NCBI RefSeq assembly: GCF_036014195.1
Contig: NZ_CP107918.1
Location: 5,456,001-5,520,000 of the forward strand
Length of the DNA: 64,000 nucleotides
Origin: Streptomyces sp. NBC_00442
GTDB taxonomy: Bacteria > Actinomycetota > Actinomycetes > Streptomycetales > Streptomycetaceae
Direction: 5' to 3'
In this document: positions 30,604 to 38,669 of the stretch, piece after piece
Layout: every line of letters begins with the position of its first letter
Position numbering within the stretch: the first letter of the stretch is position 1
The notes under the pieces: generated by a model
Databases searched by the model: none
What the model was told of the DNA's origin: nothing
Seen by the model: the letters and a program-made list of their open reading frames with translations, nothing else
Translations under genes and position numbers: made by a program

Positions 30604-31261
30604 CGGACGCCTCCCGCTCCTGAAGCTCCTGGAGCTTGGCCATCGAGGCGGCGCGGCGACGCTCGATCTCCGCCGGAGACTCCAGTTGCGCGGGGCCGCC
30701 GTTCGCGACCCGAGTACGTGCGGCGTGCGGCGTGTGGAGTTCCTTCCGGCCGCCCCGACTGCCCGGCACATCCACCGCACACGGACGGCCAACTGCCGCC
30801 CGGCAGACGGGACAGCCGACCCCGAGCGGACCAGGACGCTTCACCTCGGCGACCTCCACGCCCGGGATCGACGGCAGGCTCGCCGCAACCCCGGCAACGA
30901 GTTCAGCAACCGGACGGCGACGCAACGGAACGCCGTCGGCCGCCTTCGTCCGCTGAGCCCGAAGCGCAGCGAGATAGGCAGGCACGTCGTCCGGATCGGC
31001 ATCCGGGATCTCTGCGGGCAGGCCGGGGCCCTGAAAGTCGGAGGCCCGGTTGCCGCGCTGGCGCCGTATCTCGCCGATGATCTCGGCCGGGCTGACGAAC
31101 GGCTGGCGGCCGGCGACCGCGGCAGCGGCGGCACGGGCCTCGGCCATGGGCCACGCGGTGAGGACGTCGTGCCAGGCGTCGGGGGTGAACTCGTCGAACT
31201 TCTGCTGGGGGCAGAGGGCTTTGACGTAGCGGGTGAGGACTACGGCCTCTTCTGGGGTCAC
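30596..31261 (-). CDS. Helicase-loader-like protein with zinc-finger domain
   Basis: A 221-aa protein starting at GTG with GGAGGAGAA upstream. The N-terminal part (EEAVVLTRYVKALCPQQKFDEFTPDAWHDVLTAWPMAEARAAAA..., residues 5-75) resembles N-terminal domains of phage replisome loader proteins. The C-terminal unit CPVCRAAVGRPCAVDVPG...HTPHAART is the same zinc unit as in the 29975-30274 protein. It follows the replication initiator directly, as lambda P follows O. Loader role is inferred. Confidence 0.7.
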   Translation of the reverse strand: MTPEEAVVLTRYVKALCPQQKFDEFTPDAWHDVLTAWPMAEARAAAAAVAGRQPFVSPAEIIGEIRRQRGNRASDFQGPGLPAEIPDADPDDVPAYLAALRAQRTKAADGVPLRRRPVAELVAGVAASLPSIPGVEVAEVKRPGPLGVGCPVCRAAVGRPCAVDVPGSRGGRKELHTPHAARTRVANGGPAQLESPAEIERRRAASMAKLQELQEREASGE

Positions 31262-32229
31262 TTCTCCTCCTGCATGCGGGACTTGGCGCGGGCCATGGCC
31301 CGGTCGAACAGGTCGTTGGTTTCCTGCTGCTGGCGGCCGGCCGGGGCGAGGCCGCCGACGACGGCAGGCAGGTAGGCGACGCCGTCCTGCTGCTCGGGCG
31401 CTTCGAGAGAGCGCCAGCCCTGGACCCACGCTGACGCTCCGGCGGGCTGGCCTTTGAGGCGGGCGGAGTTGATCGCGTAGGCGACCATTGCCGGGATGCC
31501 GACGCGCTCGATGGCTTGGCGGGTGTACTCCCAGCCGGACTCTCTGAGGTCCCAGGCGATGCCGTTGAGTCCGGCGGTGGCGATGGCCTTTTTGAGGGGC
31601 GCGAGCTGATCGGGGAGACCGCTCGGACGCGCGCCGCTTGCAGCACCAGTACTTCCGTAGGAAGTACTTGGGGTAGGGGCAGGGGACGGGGTGTCGTTAC
31701 TAACGGCGTTACGAATCTCGTTGACCTGCGCGTCTCGACGGTTTGCGAGGTGGTTTTCTCGCGCGTTCGTGTCGCCGTCGTGTCGCCGTCGTGTCGCGAA
31801 GCTGTCGTTTCCGGTGTCCTGAGCTCCCCCCGTAACGGCGTTACGGGGGGCGTTACTGTCTCGCGACTCGGGGGTGTGCTTGGCGTCCCGCTCGGCACGC
31901 TTCCGCTCCCGGAACGCCTTCTGCCGGGCGGCGTTCGCGGCCCGCTCCGCTTGGACGCGGGCACGGTCGGGGTTGTACACAAGGAAGTCGTGGATCTGCC
32001 AGCCACCGTCCACGCGATCCCAGAGCTGACGGTCTTCAAGCTCCGCCGCCGCCGCCTTCAGGCCGCGGACGTGAGCGATGACGCGCAACTCCTCGTCTCT
32101 CACTAGCCCTTCAGTGAGGTTCTCTGAGGCCCAGCAGAGCGCCGAGATGTACAGCCGGAAGGCGCGGTCGGACAGCAGCGCGACCTTTCGGTGCGATGGG
32201 AACCTGTCGTCCAAGCGGACCCACGTCAT
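31258..32229 (-). CDS. Replication initiator protein
   Basis: A 323-aa protein. The N-terminal winged-helix region (MTWVRLDDRFPSHRKVALLSDRAFRLYISALCWASENLTEG) is characteristic of replication initiators of Streptomyces phages. A basic region (RQKAFRERKRAERDAKHTP) follows, then a low-complexity linker (about residues 115-205) whose DNA contains palindromes and repeats. The C-terminal domain is AIERVGIPAMVAYAINSARLKGQPAGASAWVQGWRSL. As with lambda O, the origin may lie inside the gene. It overlaps the loader-like gene by four bases. Confidence 0.82.
   Translation of the reverse strand: MTWVRLDDRFPSHRKVALLSDRAFRLYISALCWASENLTEGLVRDEELRVIAHVRGLKAAAAELEDRQLWDRVDGGWQIHDFLVYNPDRARVQAERAANAARQKAFRERKRAERDAKHTPESRDSNAPRNAVTGGAQDTGNDSFATRRRHDGDTNARENHLANRRDAQVNEIRNAVSNDTPSPAPTPSTSYGSTGAASGARPSGLPDQLAPLKKAIATAGLNGIAWDLRESGWEYTRQAIERVGIPAMVAYAINSARLKGQPAGASAWVQGWRSLEAPEQQDGVAYLPAVVGGLAPAGRQQQETNDLFDRAMARAKSRMQEEK
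31648..31850. other. Putative phage replication origin inside the initiator gene
   Basis: Within the linker-coding part of the initiator are: a perfect inverted repeat with 9-bp arms (AGTACTTCC/GGAAGTACT, 31648-31668); the 13-mer TAACGGCGTTACG at 31701 and again at 31833; the second copy inside a perfect 25-base palindrome (31826-31850) with arms CCCCCCGTAACG; and GTGTCGCCGTC direct repeats near 31769-31790. Such clusters inside initiator genes are typical of lambda-type origins. The role is inferred. Confidence 0.55.
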
Positions 32230-32310
32230 GTGCGGCTTCTTCCTGGCGGTACGGGTAAGGGGTGCGGGTGCCGGGCTAGCGGGGGCCGGCGCGGGCCGGG
32301 CGGGAGGCGG

Positions 32311-34005
32311 TCACGCGGCGGATGCCAACTGCGGCTGGGTGTGCCGGTCGATGTCTTCGCCGGTGATCGCTTCGACGAGCGCGGAGACGATGACTTCGGC
32401 GCAGTTGGGGGTGACGGCGTTGCCGTACTGGCGGACTTTTTCGCGCTTGGAGCCGAGGACGATGTACTGGTCGGCGAAGCTCATGGCCCGGCCGATCTCG
32501 TGGGGTTCGAGCATGCGGAACCGGACGTCGTCGATGTCCACCTTGCCCTGGACGAGGGCGTACCGGTCGCGGGTGGAGAGCGTGCCGATCGGCTCGTGGA
32601 CGGGGCGGGCCTGGCCGTTGCCGTAGTACGGCACCAGCAGGTGCTCCCAGGTGACCAGCGACTGGTGCCCGGCCGTCGTCAGGGTGCGCAGGTACTCGGC
32701 GGCCGTGGTGCAGTGCTCGCCGCCGTCCCCGGTGCGGCTGCCGTTGTTGCGCATCACGAACGCCGGGACGTCCGGGGTGACGAGGCCGTGGTGGTTGCCG
32801 TTGGCGGAGACGGTGCCGAGGGCTTCGCGGATGGAGCGGCCGCGGAGCTGGTCGCCGCCGCCGCGCATGGTGACCATGAACGGGAGCCAGGCCAGGCCGG
32901 TTTCGTTGCGGGCGGTCTGGGTGCGCAGCGGGTTGTTCGCGCTCGCGGGCTCCTTGCCGTCGCGGCCCTCGACCGGGATGAGGAGGGGCGGGATCGCGAG
33001 CCCGTCGTTCTCGCGGGTGGTGCGGGTCGGGATCGGGTCCCACACCGGGACCGCGTCGTTGCGCCAGGTGCCCCCGGCCGGGACGACGGTGGGGACGGCG
33101 AACTTGTCGAGGCCGGCCTGGATGCGGGCGAGGGTCTTATCGGCGAGGGGCTTGGTGCGGTCGCCGATCCGCTGGCCCGGCAGCGTCCAGTCGATCGCGA
33201 CCGCGGCGGGCAGCGTCTCCGGTTCCACGACCTGGCTGCGGCAGGTGCTGTTGGGGCAGCGGTAGACGTACTGCTGCCGGTAGCGGCCCATGTCCCGGCC
33301 CGGGGCCTTGAACCGCTGCACGGCCTGGACCCACTGGTCGCAGCCGGGGCACCAGGCGCGGGGGCGCAGCCACTTGTCCCAGTCGGGGGTGCGGGCCAGC
33401 GATCGGTGCCAGTACGCGACGTACAGGCGGTCGCGGGACTGGGGCGCCTTGTGGACGGTGCGGGGGTCGGCGTGCATCGAGTTGAGGGCGATGACCCGGG
33501 TGTCGTAGCCGAGCTTCCTGATTTCGCCGATCCAGCGGTCCCACTGGTCCCAGGCCCGGACGTCGACGACGTTCTCGACGACGCCGGCCTTCACCAGCCC
33601 GCCGCGTTGCTGGACGCCCCGCAGGTACATGGGGACTTCCTCCATCAGTGCGCGGGAGCGCTCGACTTCCTCCGAGGGGGCGAACTCGTCTCCGAACAGG
33701 TCGCCTTGCTGGCTGGTGGCGAAGTCCCGCTTCTTGCCGCGGGCGTTCGACCACTGCGGGCATTCCGGGGACGCCCAGAAGATGTCGGTGACTGGCCACT
33801 GCTCGACCGGAGCCTCGCGGATGTCACCGCGGTAGTGGTCGACTTGGGGGAAGTTCGCGGTGTGCGAGTCGATGGCCTTCTGCCAGTGGTTCGCCGCGCG
33901 CTCGACCCGGACGCCGGGGATGGCGTGCATGCCCTGCGAGCTGCCGCCCGCACCGCAAAACCAGTCCATGACGGTGAGCGCGTCGTTGTCGTTGCGGTAC
34001 ATCAC
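32311..34005 (-). CDS. DNA (cytosine-5) methyltransferase, phage type
   Basis: A 564-aa C5 methyltransferase. Motif I FCGAGG is at residues 16-21, ENV at 144-146, QSR at 189-191 and the C-terminal RQYGNAVTPN motif X near 535. Motif IV reads SPECPQWS: the catalytic Cys82 is preceded by Glu instead of the usual Pro in PC, as in some actinophage enzymes. An insert with CPGC (219-222) and CPNSTC (250-255) looks like a zinc knuckle. No restriction partner is adjacent, so it probably protects phage DNA from host restriction or regulates transcription. Confidence 0.92.
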   Translation of the reverse strand: MMYRNDNDALTVMDWFCGAGGSSQGMHAIPGVRVERAANHWQKAIDSHTANFPQVDHYRGDIREAPVEQWPVTDIFWASPECPQWSNARGKKRDFATSQQGDLFGDEFAPSEEVERSRALMEEVPMYLRGVQQRGGLVKAGVVENVVDVRAWDQWDRWIGEIRKLGYDTRVIALNSMHADPRTVHKAPQSRDRLYVAYWHRSLARTPDWDKWLRPRAWCPGCDQWVQAVQRFKAPGRDMGRYRQQYVYRCPNSTCRSQVVEPETLPAAVAIDWTLPGQRIGDRTKPLADKTLARIQAGLDKFAVPTVVPAGGTWRNDAVPVWDPIPTRTTRENDGLAIPPLLIPVEGRDGKEPASANNPLRTQTARNETGLAWLPFMVTMRGGGDQLRGRSIREALGTVSANGNHHGLVTPDVPAFVMRNNGSRTGDGGEHCTTAAEYLRTLTTAGHQSLVTWEHLLVPYYGNGQARPVHEPIGTLSTRDRYALVQGKVDIDDVRFRMLEPHEIGRAMSFADQYIVLGSKREKVRQYGNAVTPNCAEVIVSALVEAITGEDIDRHTQPQLASAA

Positions 34006-34817
34006 GCTGCCTCCTTGTATGCGCTGCGGTAGATCTGGAGTGCACGCTGGAGTCCGTCGCGGGTGACGCCGAGGCGTTCGGCTGCGTGCTCACGGGTGTA
34101 GCCCTGGGCTTCGAGTTCGAGGCTGTCTTCGGACAGGGCGACGTAACGGGGCACGTGTTGGCCGGTGTCCTGCTGGGCGGCGGGGTCGTCGATCGTGTCG
34201 TCGTCCCAGGCCGCAGGCGGCCCCCAGGAGAGTCGGGCGGCTCGTCGCCGGTTGGGTTCGCAGTCTCCGGGGCGGTTGCCGAGGCTCTTGTAGGCGAGCG
34301 TTACGGCATCGGCTGTCCGGCCGTCGACGACGGTCCAGTGGCCGTTCAGGAGAAAGCTGAGGGTGGCGATGTGGAGGCCGCTCTCCGCAGCGATGGCCTG
34401 GCGGGTGTGGCCGAGAGCGATGAGCGCCCGGAGCCGGCGGGTCGTGCCGGTGGCGGGCCGGTCGGAGATCCCGTCGAAGGAGTTCGGCCGGACAGCGAGG
34501 AGGCGGAGGGCCTGGTCGCGGCGGCAGGTCTTGCTTCGCCCGGACAGGAGGTAACTGATCGTCCCCTGGGCGAGGTCGGCGTGGCGGGCAATGAGGGTTT
34601 GGCTCATGCCGCTGGCGAGGAGCATCTCGATGTGCGGTACGAGTTCGGCGCGGGGGACGCGGTTGGGGCGCCCTTCGAGGATGTTCCGGGCGCGCTGGAC
34701 GCCGTAGAGGCGGTTGGCTCGGGTGCATGCCTGACAGCGGCAAGGGCGGCGGGTTCGCGTGCCCTTGTAGCGCCGGTAACTCCCGTGCGGCGGGAGGGGC
34801 TTGCTGGCGGTGGTCAC
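34002..34817 (-). CDS. Multi-HTH DNA-binding protein
   Basis: A 271-aa protein. It opens with HGSYRRYKGTRTRRPCRCQACTRAN, a Cys-rich basic unit frequent in actinophage DNA-binding proteins. HTH-like segments follow: SQTLIARHADLAQGTISYLLSG, TRQAIAAESGLHIATLSFLLNG and C-terminal TREHAAERLGVTRDGLQRALQ. Three recognition units suggest binding of an extended or repeated site. The gene overlaps the C5 methyltransferase by four bases. Regulatory role inferred. Confidence 0.8.
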   Translation of the reverse strand: MTTASKPLPPHGSYRRYKGTRTRRPCRCQACTRANRLYGVQRARNILEGRPNRVPRAELVPHIEMLLASGMSQTLIARHADLAQGTISYLLSGRSKTCRRDQALRLLAVRPNSFDGISDRPATGTTRRLRALIALGHTRQAIAAESGLHIATLSFLLNGHWTVVDGRTADAVTLAYKSLGNRPGDCEPNRRRAARLSWGPPAAWDDDTIDDPAAQQDTGQHVPRYVALSEDSLELEAQGYTREHAAERLGVTRDGLQRALQIYRSAYKEAA

Positions 34818-35077
34818 TGCTGGTCTCCCGTCGGGTAGAGGGGCTGGATGCTGTCGGCGTAGGCGTCGAGGCGCTGGTCGAGTTCGGCGGCCGCACGGGC
34901 TGCCGCATCGACGGGGTCGGGCGCCGGGGCTGGCGGTTCACTGCGGCGCTGCCCTCGGCTCCTGATCCGGCGGCCGGCCCGGATGGCGAGGCGGGCGGTG
35001 GCGGTGAGGAGCGTGAGGTAGGCGACGGCCAGGTACACGGCGAGGGCGCGGGCGGCGTAGATCGCGAAGGTGGTCAT
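34814..35077 (-). CDS. Small membrane protein
   Basis: An 87-aa protein with one N-terminal membrane segment (FAIYAARALAVYLAVAYLTLLTATARLAI, residues 4-32), a basic stretch (RAGRRIRSRGQRR) and an acidic helical tail. The N-terminus is probably outside. Coupled to its neighbours. Function unknown. Confidence 0.7.
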   Translation of the reverse strand: MTTFAIYAARALAVYLAVAYLTLLTATARLAIRAGRRIRSRGQRRSEPPAPAPDPVDAAARAAAELDQRLDAYADSIQPLYPTGDQQ

Positions 35078-35478
35078 GCTGCCCTCCCGGCTCGTGCAGC
35101 TGCTGTGCCGCGCCAGGTGCGCACTCCGCTGTGGTGGGCGGTGGGCCGGTCGGAGCAGGCCCAGCCGGCGGTGCGGACGTAACCCTCGTCTTTGAGGAGC
35201 GTCATCAACCTGCCCCAGTGATGCGCGGGGTCGGGCGGGTCCGCCAGGTCACGGTTCTTGGCGACCTCGTAGCAGGTGAACGTCCGTCCAGCAGCGGCGA
35301 CTTCGAGGAACACCGGCCACACTTCGGCGAGCCAGGTCTCGTAGTCCTCGGCCTTCCGCTGGCTGGCGGTCTTGGTCGCCGCCGGAACGGTTCCGTCGAG
35401 CGCGGGTTGAATGAGCGTCGTCATGCCTCGATTGCTACGGCACGACTCCGACACGTCTTTGGTTTCACGATCTTGCAT
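35074..35478 (-). CDS. Winged-helix-like phage protein
   Basis: A 134-aa protein. The ATG at 35478 is chosen because GGAGG lies eight bases upstream; an internal ATG at 35424 has poor spacing. After a leader of about 18 residues comes MTTLIQPALDG, a helical part (YETWLAEVWPVFLEVAAAGRTFTCYEVAKNRDLADPP), and a wing-like end (GRLMTLLKDEGYVRTAGWACSDRPTAHHSGVRTWRGT). It resembles winged-helix proteins in Streptomyces phage early operons. It follows a 127-base gap from the ATPase gene. Confidence 0.72.
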   Translation of the reverse strand: MQDRETKDVSESCRSNRGMTTLIQPALDGTVPAATKTASQRKAEDYETWLAEVWPVFLEVAAAGRTFTCYEVAKNRDLADPPDPAHHWGRLMTLLKDEGYVRTAGWACSDRPTAHHSGVRTWRGTAAARAGRAA

Positions 35479-35605
35479 GTGGTGTTCCTCCAGTTCAGAC
35501 GGCTTGCCGACTGGAACGGACGATGTTTCACGGAGGCTCAGAGCGTGGTTTCCTAGTGGCGAGCCGGCCGCATTGCCCGCGGCCGGCTCAGGCGCATGCG
35601 GGCTA

Positions 35606-36397
35606 CTACTCGGGGTTCTCGCGCAGTTCGGTGGCCTCGGGGGCCGGGGCGGCACTCAGCCAGGCGAGGAGCGGCGCAGCGATGTCGCGGGCTCCGTTGG
35701 GCCGCTCGATGACCTTGCGGCTGAGGCCGGGGCAGCGGGACTTGAGGACTTCGAGCCGGTTGTCGAGGTCCATGGAGACCGCGATGTCGAACTCGTACTC
35801 GATGCCTTTGCGCTGCTCAGGGCGGGTCCCGACGCGCCTCGGGGACTTGCCAGGCTCCAGCACCCACTCGGTGTAGGAGCGCATCGAGGCGACGACGTGG
35901 CCGGGGTAGGCGAGGATCGCGGCGACCATGTCGTTCTGGAGCGGCGTCCCGTCCTTCCAGCCGGCGAACTTGTTGCCGCCGTACTTGCTGCTGGCCTTGT
36001 CGACCTGGTCGAGGGTGCCTTCGGCTCCGGTCCAGAAGTGGCTGAGGCTGTCGACGAACACGGTCGGGTATCCGGCCTGGGCTGCGGCGTCCAGGACGCG
36101 GATCAGGTCGCGGGGGTTGTAGGTGTCCATCGGGCAGCTGTCGAACTGGATGCCGCCGATGCCCGCGTAGAGGCTGGCCGCGCCCTTCTCGGTGTCGATG
36201 ACCGCGAAGGGCTTGCCCTCGGACAGGCCGTGGGCGATGCCGAGGCCGGTCCACGTCTTGCCGGAGCCGGAGACGCCCTGAATGGACAGGCGGGCTTTGC
36301 GTCCGGCCTTGGTGGCTGGCCGGAAGGCGAAGCCGTTGTCGCCACCGGCGGCCGGGTTCTGGCGGCCGGCGCGCACGGGCGGGGGAAGCTGGTTCAC
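35606..36397 (-). CDS. Sak4-like ATPase (RecA-fold recombination protein)
   Basis: A 263-aa ATP-binding protein with Walker A GVSGSGKT at residues 41-48, a TEKGAASLY segment after the next strand and a Walker B-like TVFVDSLSHFW near residue 116. Size, single RecA core and pairing with an exonuclease gene match Sak4-type phage recombinases. It likely supports recombination or replication restart together with the RecE-like nuclease encoded upstream. Confidence 0.85.
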   Translation of the reverse strand: MNQLPPPVRAGRQNPAAGGDNGFAFRPATKAGRKARLSIQGVSGSGKTWTGLGIAHGLSEGKPFAVIDTEKGAASLYAGIGGIQFDSCPMDTYNPRDLIRVLDAAAQAGYPTVFVDSLSHFWTGAEGTLDQVDKASSKYGGNKFAGWKDGTPLQNDMVAAILAYPGHVVASMRSYTEWVLEPGKSPRRVGTRPEQRKGIEYEFDIAVSMDLDNRLEVLKSRCPGLSRKVIERPNGARDIAAPLLAWLSAAPAPEATELRENPE

Positions 36398-36406
36398 GGA
36401 CTGCTC

Positions 36407-37240
36407 CTAGCTGTTGTACTGGCGCTCGACCCAGGCGGGGAGCGGGATGAGGGCGGTGGTCGGGAAGTAGCCGGGCCAGTGGCCGGTGGCGCGGCCGTGG
36501 GCGTAGTGGTAGAGGGCCTTCTCGTTGAGGCGCCGGCCGATGTCCATGGCGGTCACGTCGAGTTCGGCGACGGTCACCAGGTAGGGCGGCTGTTTCTCCT
36601 GGAAGATGAAGACGAACCGGGCCTCGGGGCCGACGAGTTCGAGCTCCCAGGCGCCCGTGCGGTACCAGTCCGCTTGTTGGTGGTAAGCCCACTTGTGGAC
36701 GGTCTTGGAGATCTCTTCGGGGTCCACGCTGGTGGTCGTCTTGTAGTCGACGATCTCGTTGGCACGCAGCCAGTCGGGCCGTGCTCGGCGCCAGATCCCG
36801 TCGGCTTCCCAGAACATCGACTGTTCGGCAACACCGGACCCGGGTTCCAGCAGGGCCGCTGCCTCGGGGTGCTGGCGCAGCGCCTCGGCCATGGCCTTCA
36901 CGCCGTCGAGCTCGGCTCGCTTCAGCGGCACTGCGCCAGCGGCACGGACTTCGGCAATCTCAGTCTTCGCGGCCTTGCTATCCCACCGGTCGTAGTCGAC
37001 CAGCACCAGCTCGGGCCCGTCGCCAAGGACGAGCTTGTGGGCGGCGGTGCCGACGTCGAAGGCCTTCTTCGGCGGCTGCGGGTTGTCGAGGTTCCACTTG
37101 AACCGGGCCGGGCAGTCGGCGAGTTGGCGGGCGCCGGTCGAGGAGAGGCTGCCGCCGGGAATCGGATCCGAGTGGTAGAGGTCGGCGGGGATGTCGTACA
37201 GGCCGGGGATGATCTCGGCCGTCTCCGTCGCGGCGGTCAC
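36407..37240 (-). CDS. RecE-like/PD-(D/E)XK exonuclease
   Basis: A 277-aa nuclease. Its GTG start overlaps the upstream stop. Motifs of the RecE/YqaJ type are present: GTAAHKLVLG (His68), RPDWL (Asp156), VDYKTT (Asp165, Lys167) and a QADWYRTGAW helix. A 5'-3' double-strand exonuclease would provide ends for the Sak4-like ATPase. It lies next to that gene in the early operon. Confidence 0.88.
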   Translation of the reverse strand: MTAATETAEIIPGLYDIPADLYHSDPIPGGSLSSTGARQLADCPARFKWNLDNPQPPKKAFDVGTAAHKLVLGDGPELVLVDYDRWDSKAAKTEIAEVRAAGAVPLKRAELDGVKAMAEALRQHPEAAALLEPGSGVAEQSMFWEADGIWRRARPDWLRANEIVDYKTTTSVDPEEISKTVHKWAYHQQADWYRTGAWELELVGPEARFVFIFQEKQPPYLVTVAELDVTAMDIGRRLNEKALYHYAHGRATGHWPGYFPTTALIPLPAWVERQYNS

Positions 37241-37572
37241 AGGGCGCGCTTCTTGGTGCAGGGCTCGCAGACGTAGCCCTCGACGCGCTCGGCGAACGGC
37301 CCGTCGGTGTCGCCGCAGTCCGCGCAGTGCGGCTGCGTCGCGGCGGCGAGGAGCTTCGACAGCCCCTCCTCGTCGTAGCGGGCCATGTGGAGCGCTGCCG
37401 ACAGCGCCGGGTACGCGCCGCGCAGAGTCGCCCTGTTGATGACGTCGGCGCTCTCGATGGCCGCCATGAGGTGCTGGGTGAAGGTGCCGGGCTGCTGGCC
37501 GCCGACTCGGCCGTAGTGCCACAGGACGTGGCGTGCGGCCTCGGGCGGGATGGTGATGTTCTCGGTGCTCAT
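37237..37572 (-). CDS. Conserved actinophage protein with zinc ribbon
   Basis: A 111-aa protein (MSTENITIPPEAARHVLWHYGRVGG...GTFTQHLMAAIESADVINR). A C-terminal zinc ribbon HCADCGDTDGPFAERVEGYVCEPCTKK holds two CxxC pairs. It is coupled to the exonuclease gene (GTGA). Function unknown; position suggests an accessory role in recombination. Confidence 0.75.
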   Translation of the reverse strand: MSTENITIPPEAARHVLWHYGRVGGQQPGTFTQHLMAAIESADVINRATLRGAYPALSAALHMARYDEEGLSKLLAAATQPHCADCGDTDGPFAERVEGYVCEPCTKKRAL

Positions 37573-37601
37573 GGTGCGGGCCTTTCGGGTGTGGGATGCC
37601 G

Positions 37602-37641
37602 GGCTCCCGCGCCCGGTTGGGGGGTGTTGGGCGCGGGAGCC
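37602..37641 (-). terminator. Long intercistronic hairpin
   Basis: In the 170-base gap between the DNA methyltransferase stop (37743) and the next start (37572) is a perfect 13-bp stem (GGCTCCCGCGCCC with its complement) and a 14-base G/T-rich loop. No T-run follows on the minus strand, so it may be a processing, stability or attenuation element rather than a simple terminator. Confidence 0.5.
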
Positions 37642-37742
37642 GCGGCTGGCAGCCGGAGCGAGGGGGAGGCTCGACAGCTGCCGGTATGGGTGGTGGTGGG
37701 GTCCGCGCCACTGGCCGATGTCATCCGGAGGCGCGGACCGGT

Positions 37743-38669
37743 CTAGGCGGCGCCGAACTGAAGGACTCCCTGCGCGAACCGCGGCTTGGCGAGGTCGTGG
37801 TAGTCGGAGTTGAGGTCGATGCCGATGTACTTCCGGCCGAGCCCCACGGCCGCTACGCCGGTGGTGCCGGCGCCGGAAAACGGATCCAGCACAGTCCCGC
37901 CGGTCTTGCAGCCGGCCTTGATGCAGCGGGTCGCCAGTTCGAGGGGCATGACGGCGAAGTGGGCTTCGCGGAGGCGTGCCGGTGCGATGGCCCAGACGTC
38001 TCCGGGGTTGGCGCCGTTCGGGTGGGCGGCGAGACTCGGGATGGTTTCTCCGGCTCTGTCGCCGCTCGCCCCGTGACGGCCGCTGGCGCCTGCGGCCTTG
38101 CGTTCTTGCCATGTGGCGCCGGGCCGGGACTGCGGGGCTTCGCGCACCGCGTCCAGGTCGAACCGGTACTGGTCCTGTGCGGTGAGGAAATAGACGATCT
38201 CGTGCTTGCTGCGGAACCGGTCGGTGACGGGTTCGGGCATGCAGCTCGTCTTGTGCCAGACGATCTTGTTGCGCAGGATCCAGCCGTCGCCCCACAGCGC
38301 CAGGCAGACCCGCTCCGGGATGAGTTGCAGGCTTTTCAGCTGTCCCGGAGCCGACCGGGCCGCGGGGCCCACGCCGGCACGGCTGCGGCACTCGATTGCG
38401 GAGCCGTAGGAGTCGCCCAAGTTCAGCCACAGCGTGCCGTCCTCGGCGAGGACACGCCGTGCTTCGGTGAACACCGCCCGAAGGGTGTCGATGTACTCCT
38501 CGGGCGTGGGCTCCAGCCCGTACTGGCCGGGCGTGCCGTAGTTCCGCAGCCCGTAGTACGGCGGGCTCGTGACGATGCAGTCCACCGACCGGTCCGCCAG
38601 GGTACGGAGCACCGCAAGGGCGTCACCGAGGAGGAGAGTTACCTGCTCGTCCTGGTAGTAGGGATCCAT
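37743..38669 (-). CDS. Site-specific DNA methyltransferase (N4-C/N6-A type)
   Basis: A 308-aa amino-methyltransferase. The catalytic motif IV TSPPYYGLRN is at residues 34-43 and the SAM-binding motif I LDPFSGAGTTGVAA near residue 275. The order IV before I is that of the beta class. SPPY suggests N4-cytosine or N6-adenine as target. GGAGG precedes the ATG. No restriction enzyme gene is adjacent. With the C5 enzyme it gives this prophage two DNA-modifying activities, probably anti-restriction. Confidence 0.92.
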   Translation of the reverse strand: MDPYYQDEQVTLLLGDALAVLRTLADRSVDCIVTSPPYYGLRNYGTPGQYGLEPTPEEYIDTLRAVFTEARRVLAEDGTLWLNLGDSYGSAIECRSRAGVGPAARSAPGQLKSLQLIPERVCLALWGDGWILRNKIVWHKTSCMPEPVTDRFRSKHEIVYFLTAQDQYRFDLDAVREAPQSRPGATWQERKAAGASGRHGASGDRAGETIPSLAAHPNGANPGDVWAIAPARLREAHFAVMPLELATRCIKAGCKTGGTVLDPFSGAGTTGVAAVGLGRKYIGIDLNSDYHDLAKPRFAQGVLQFGAA

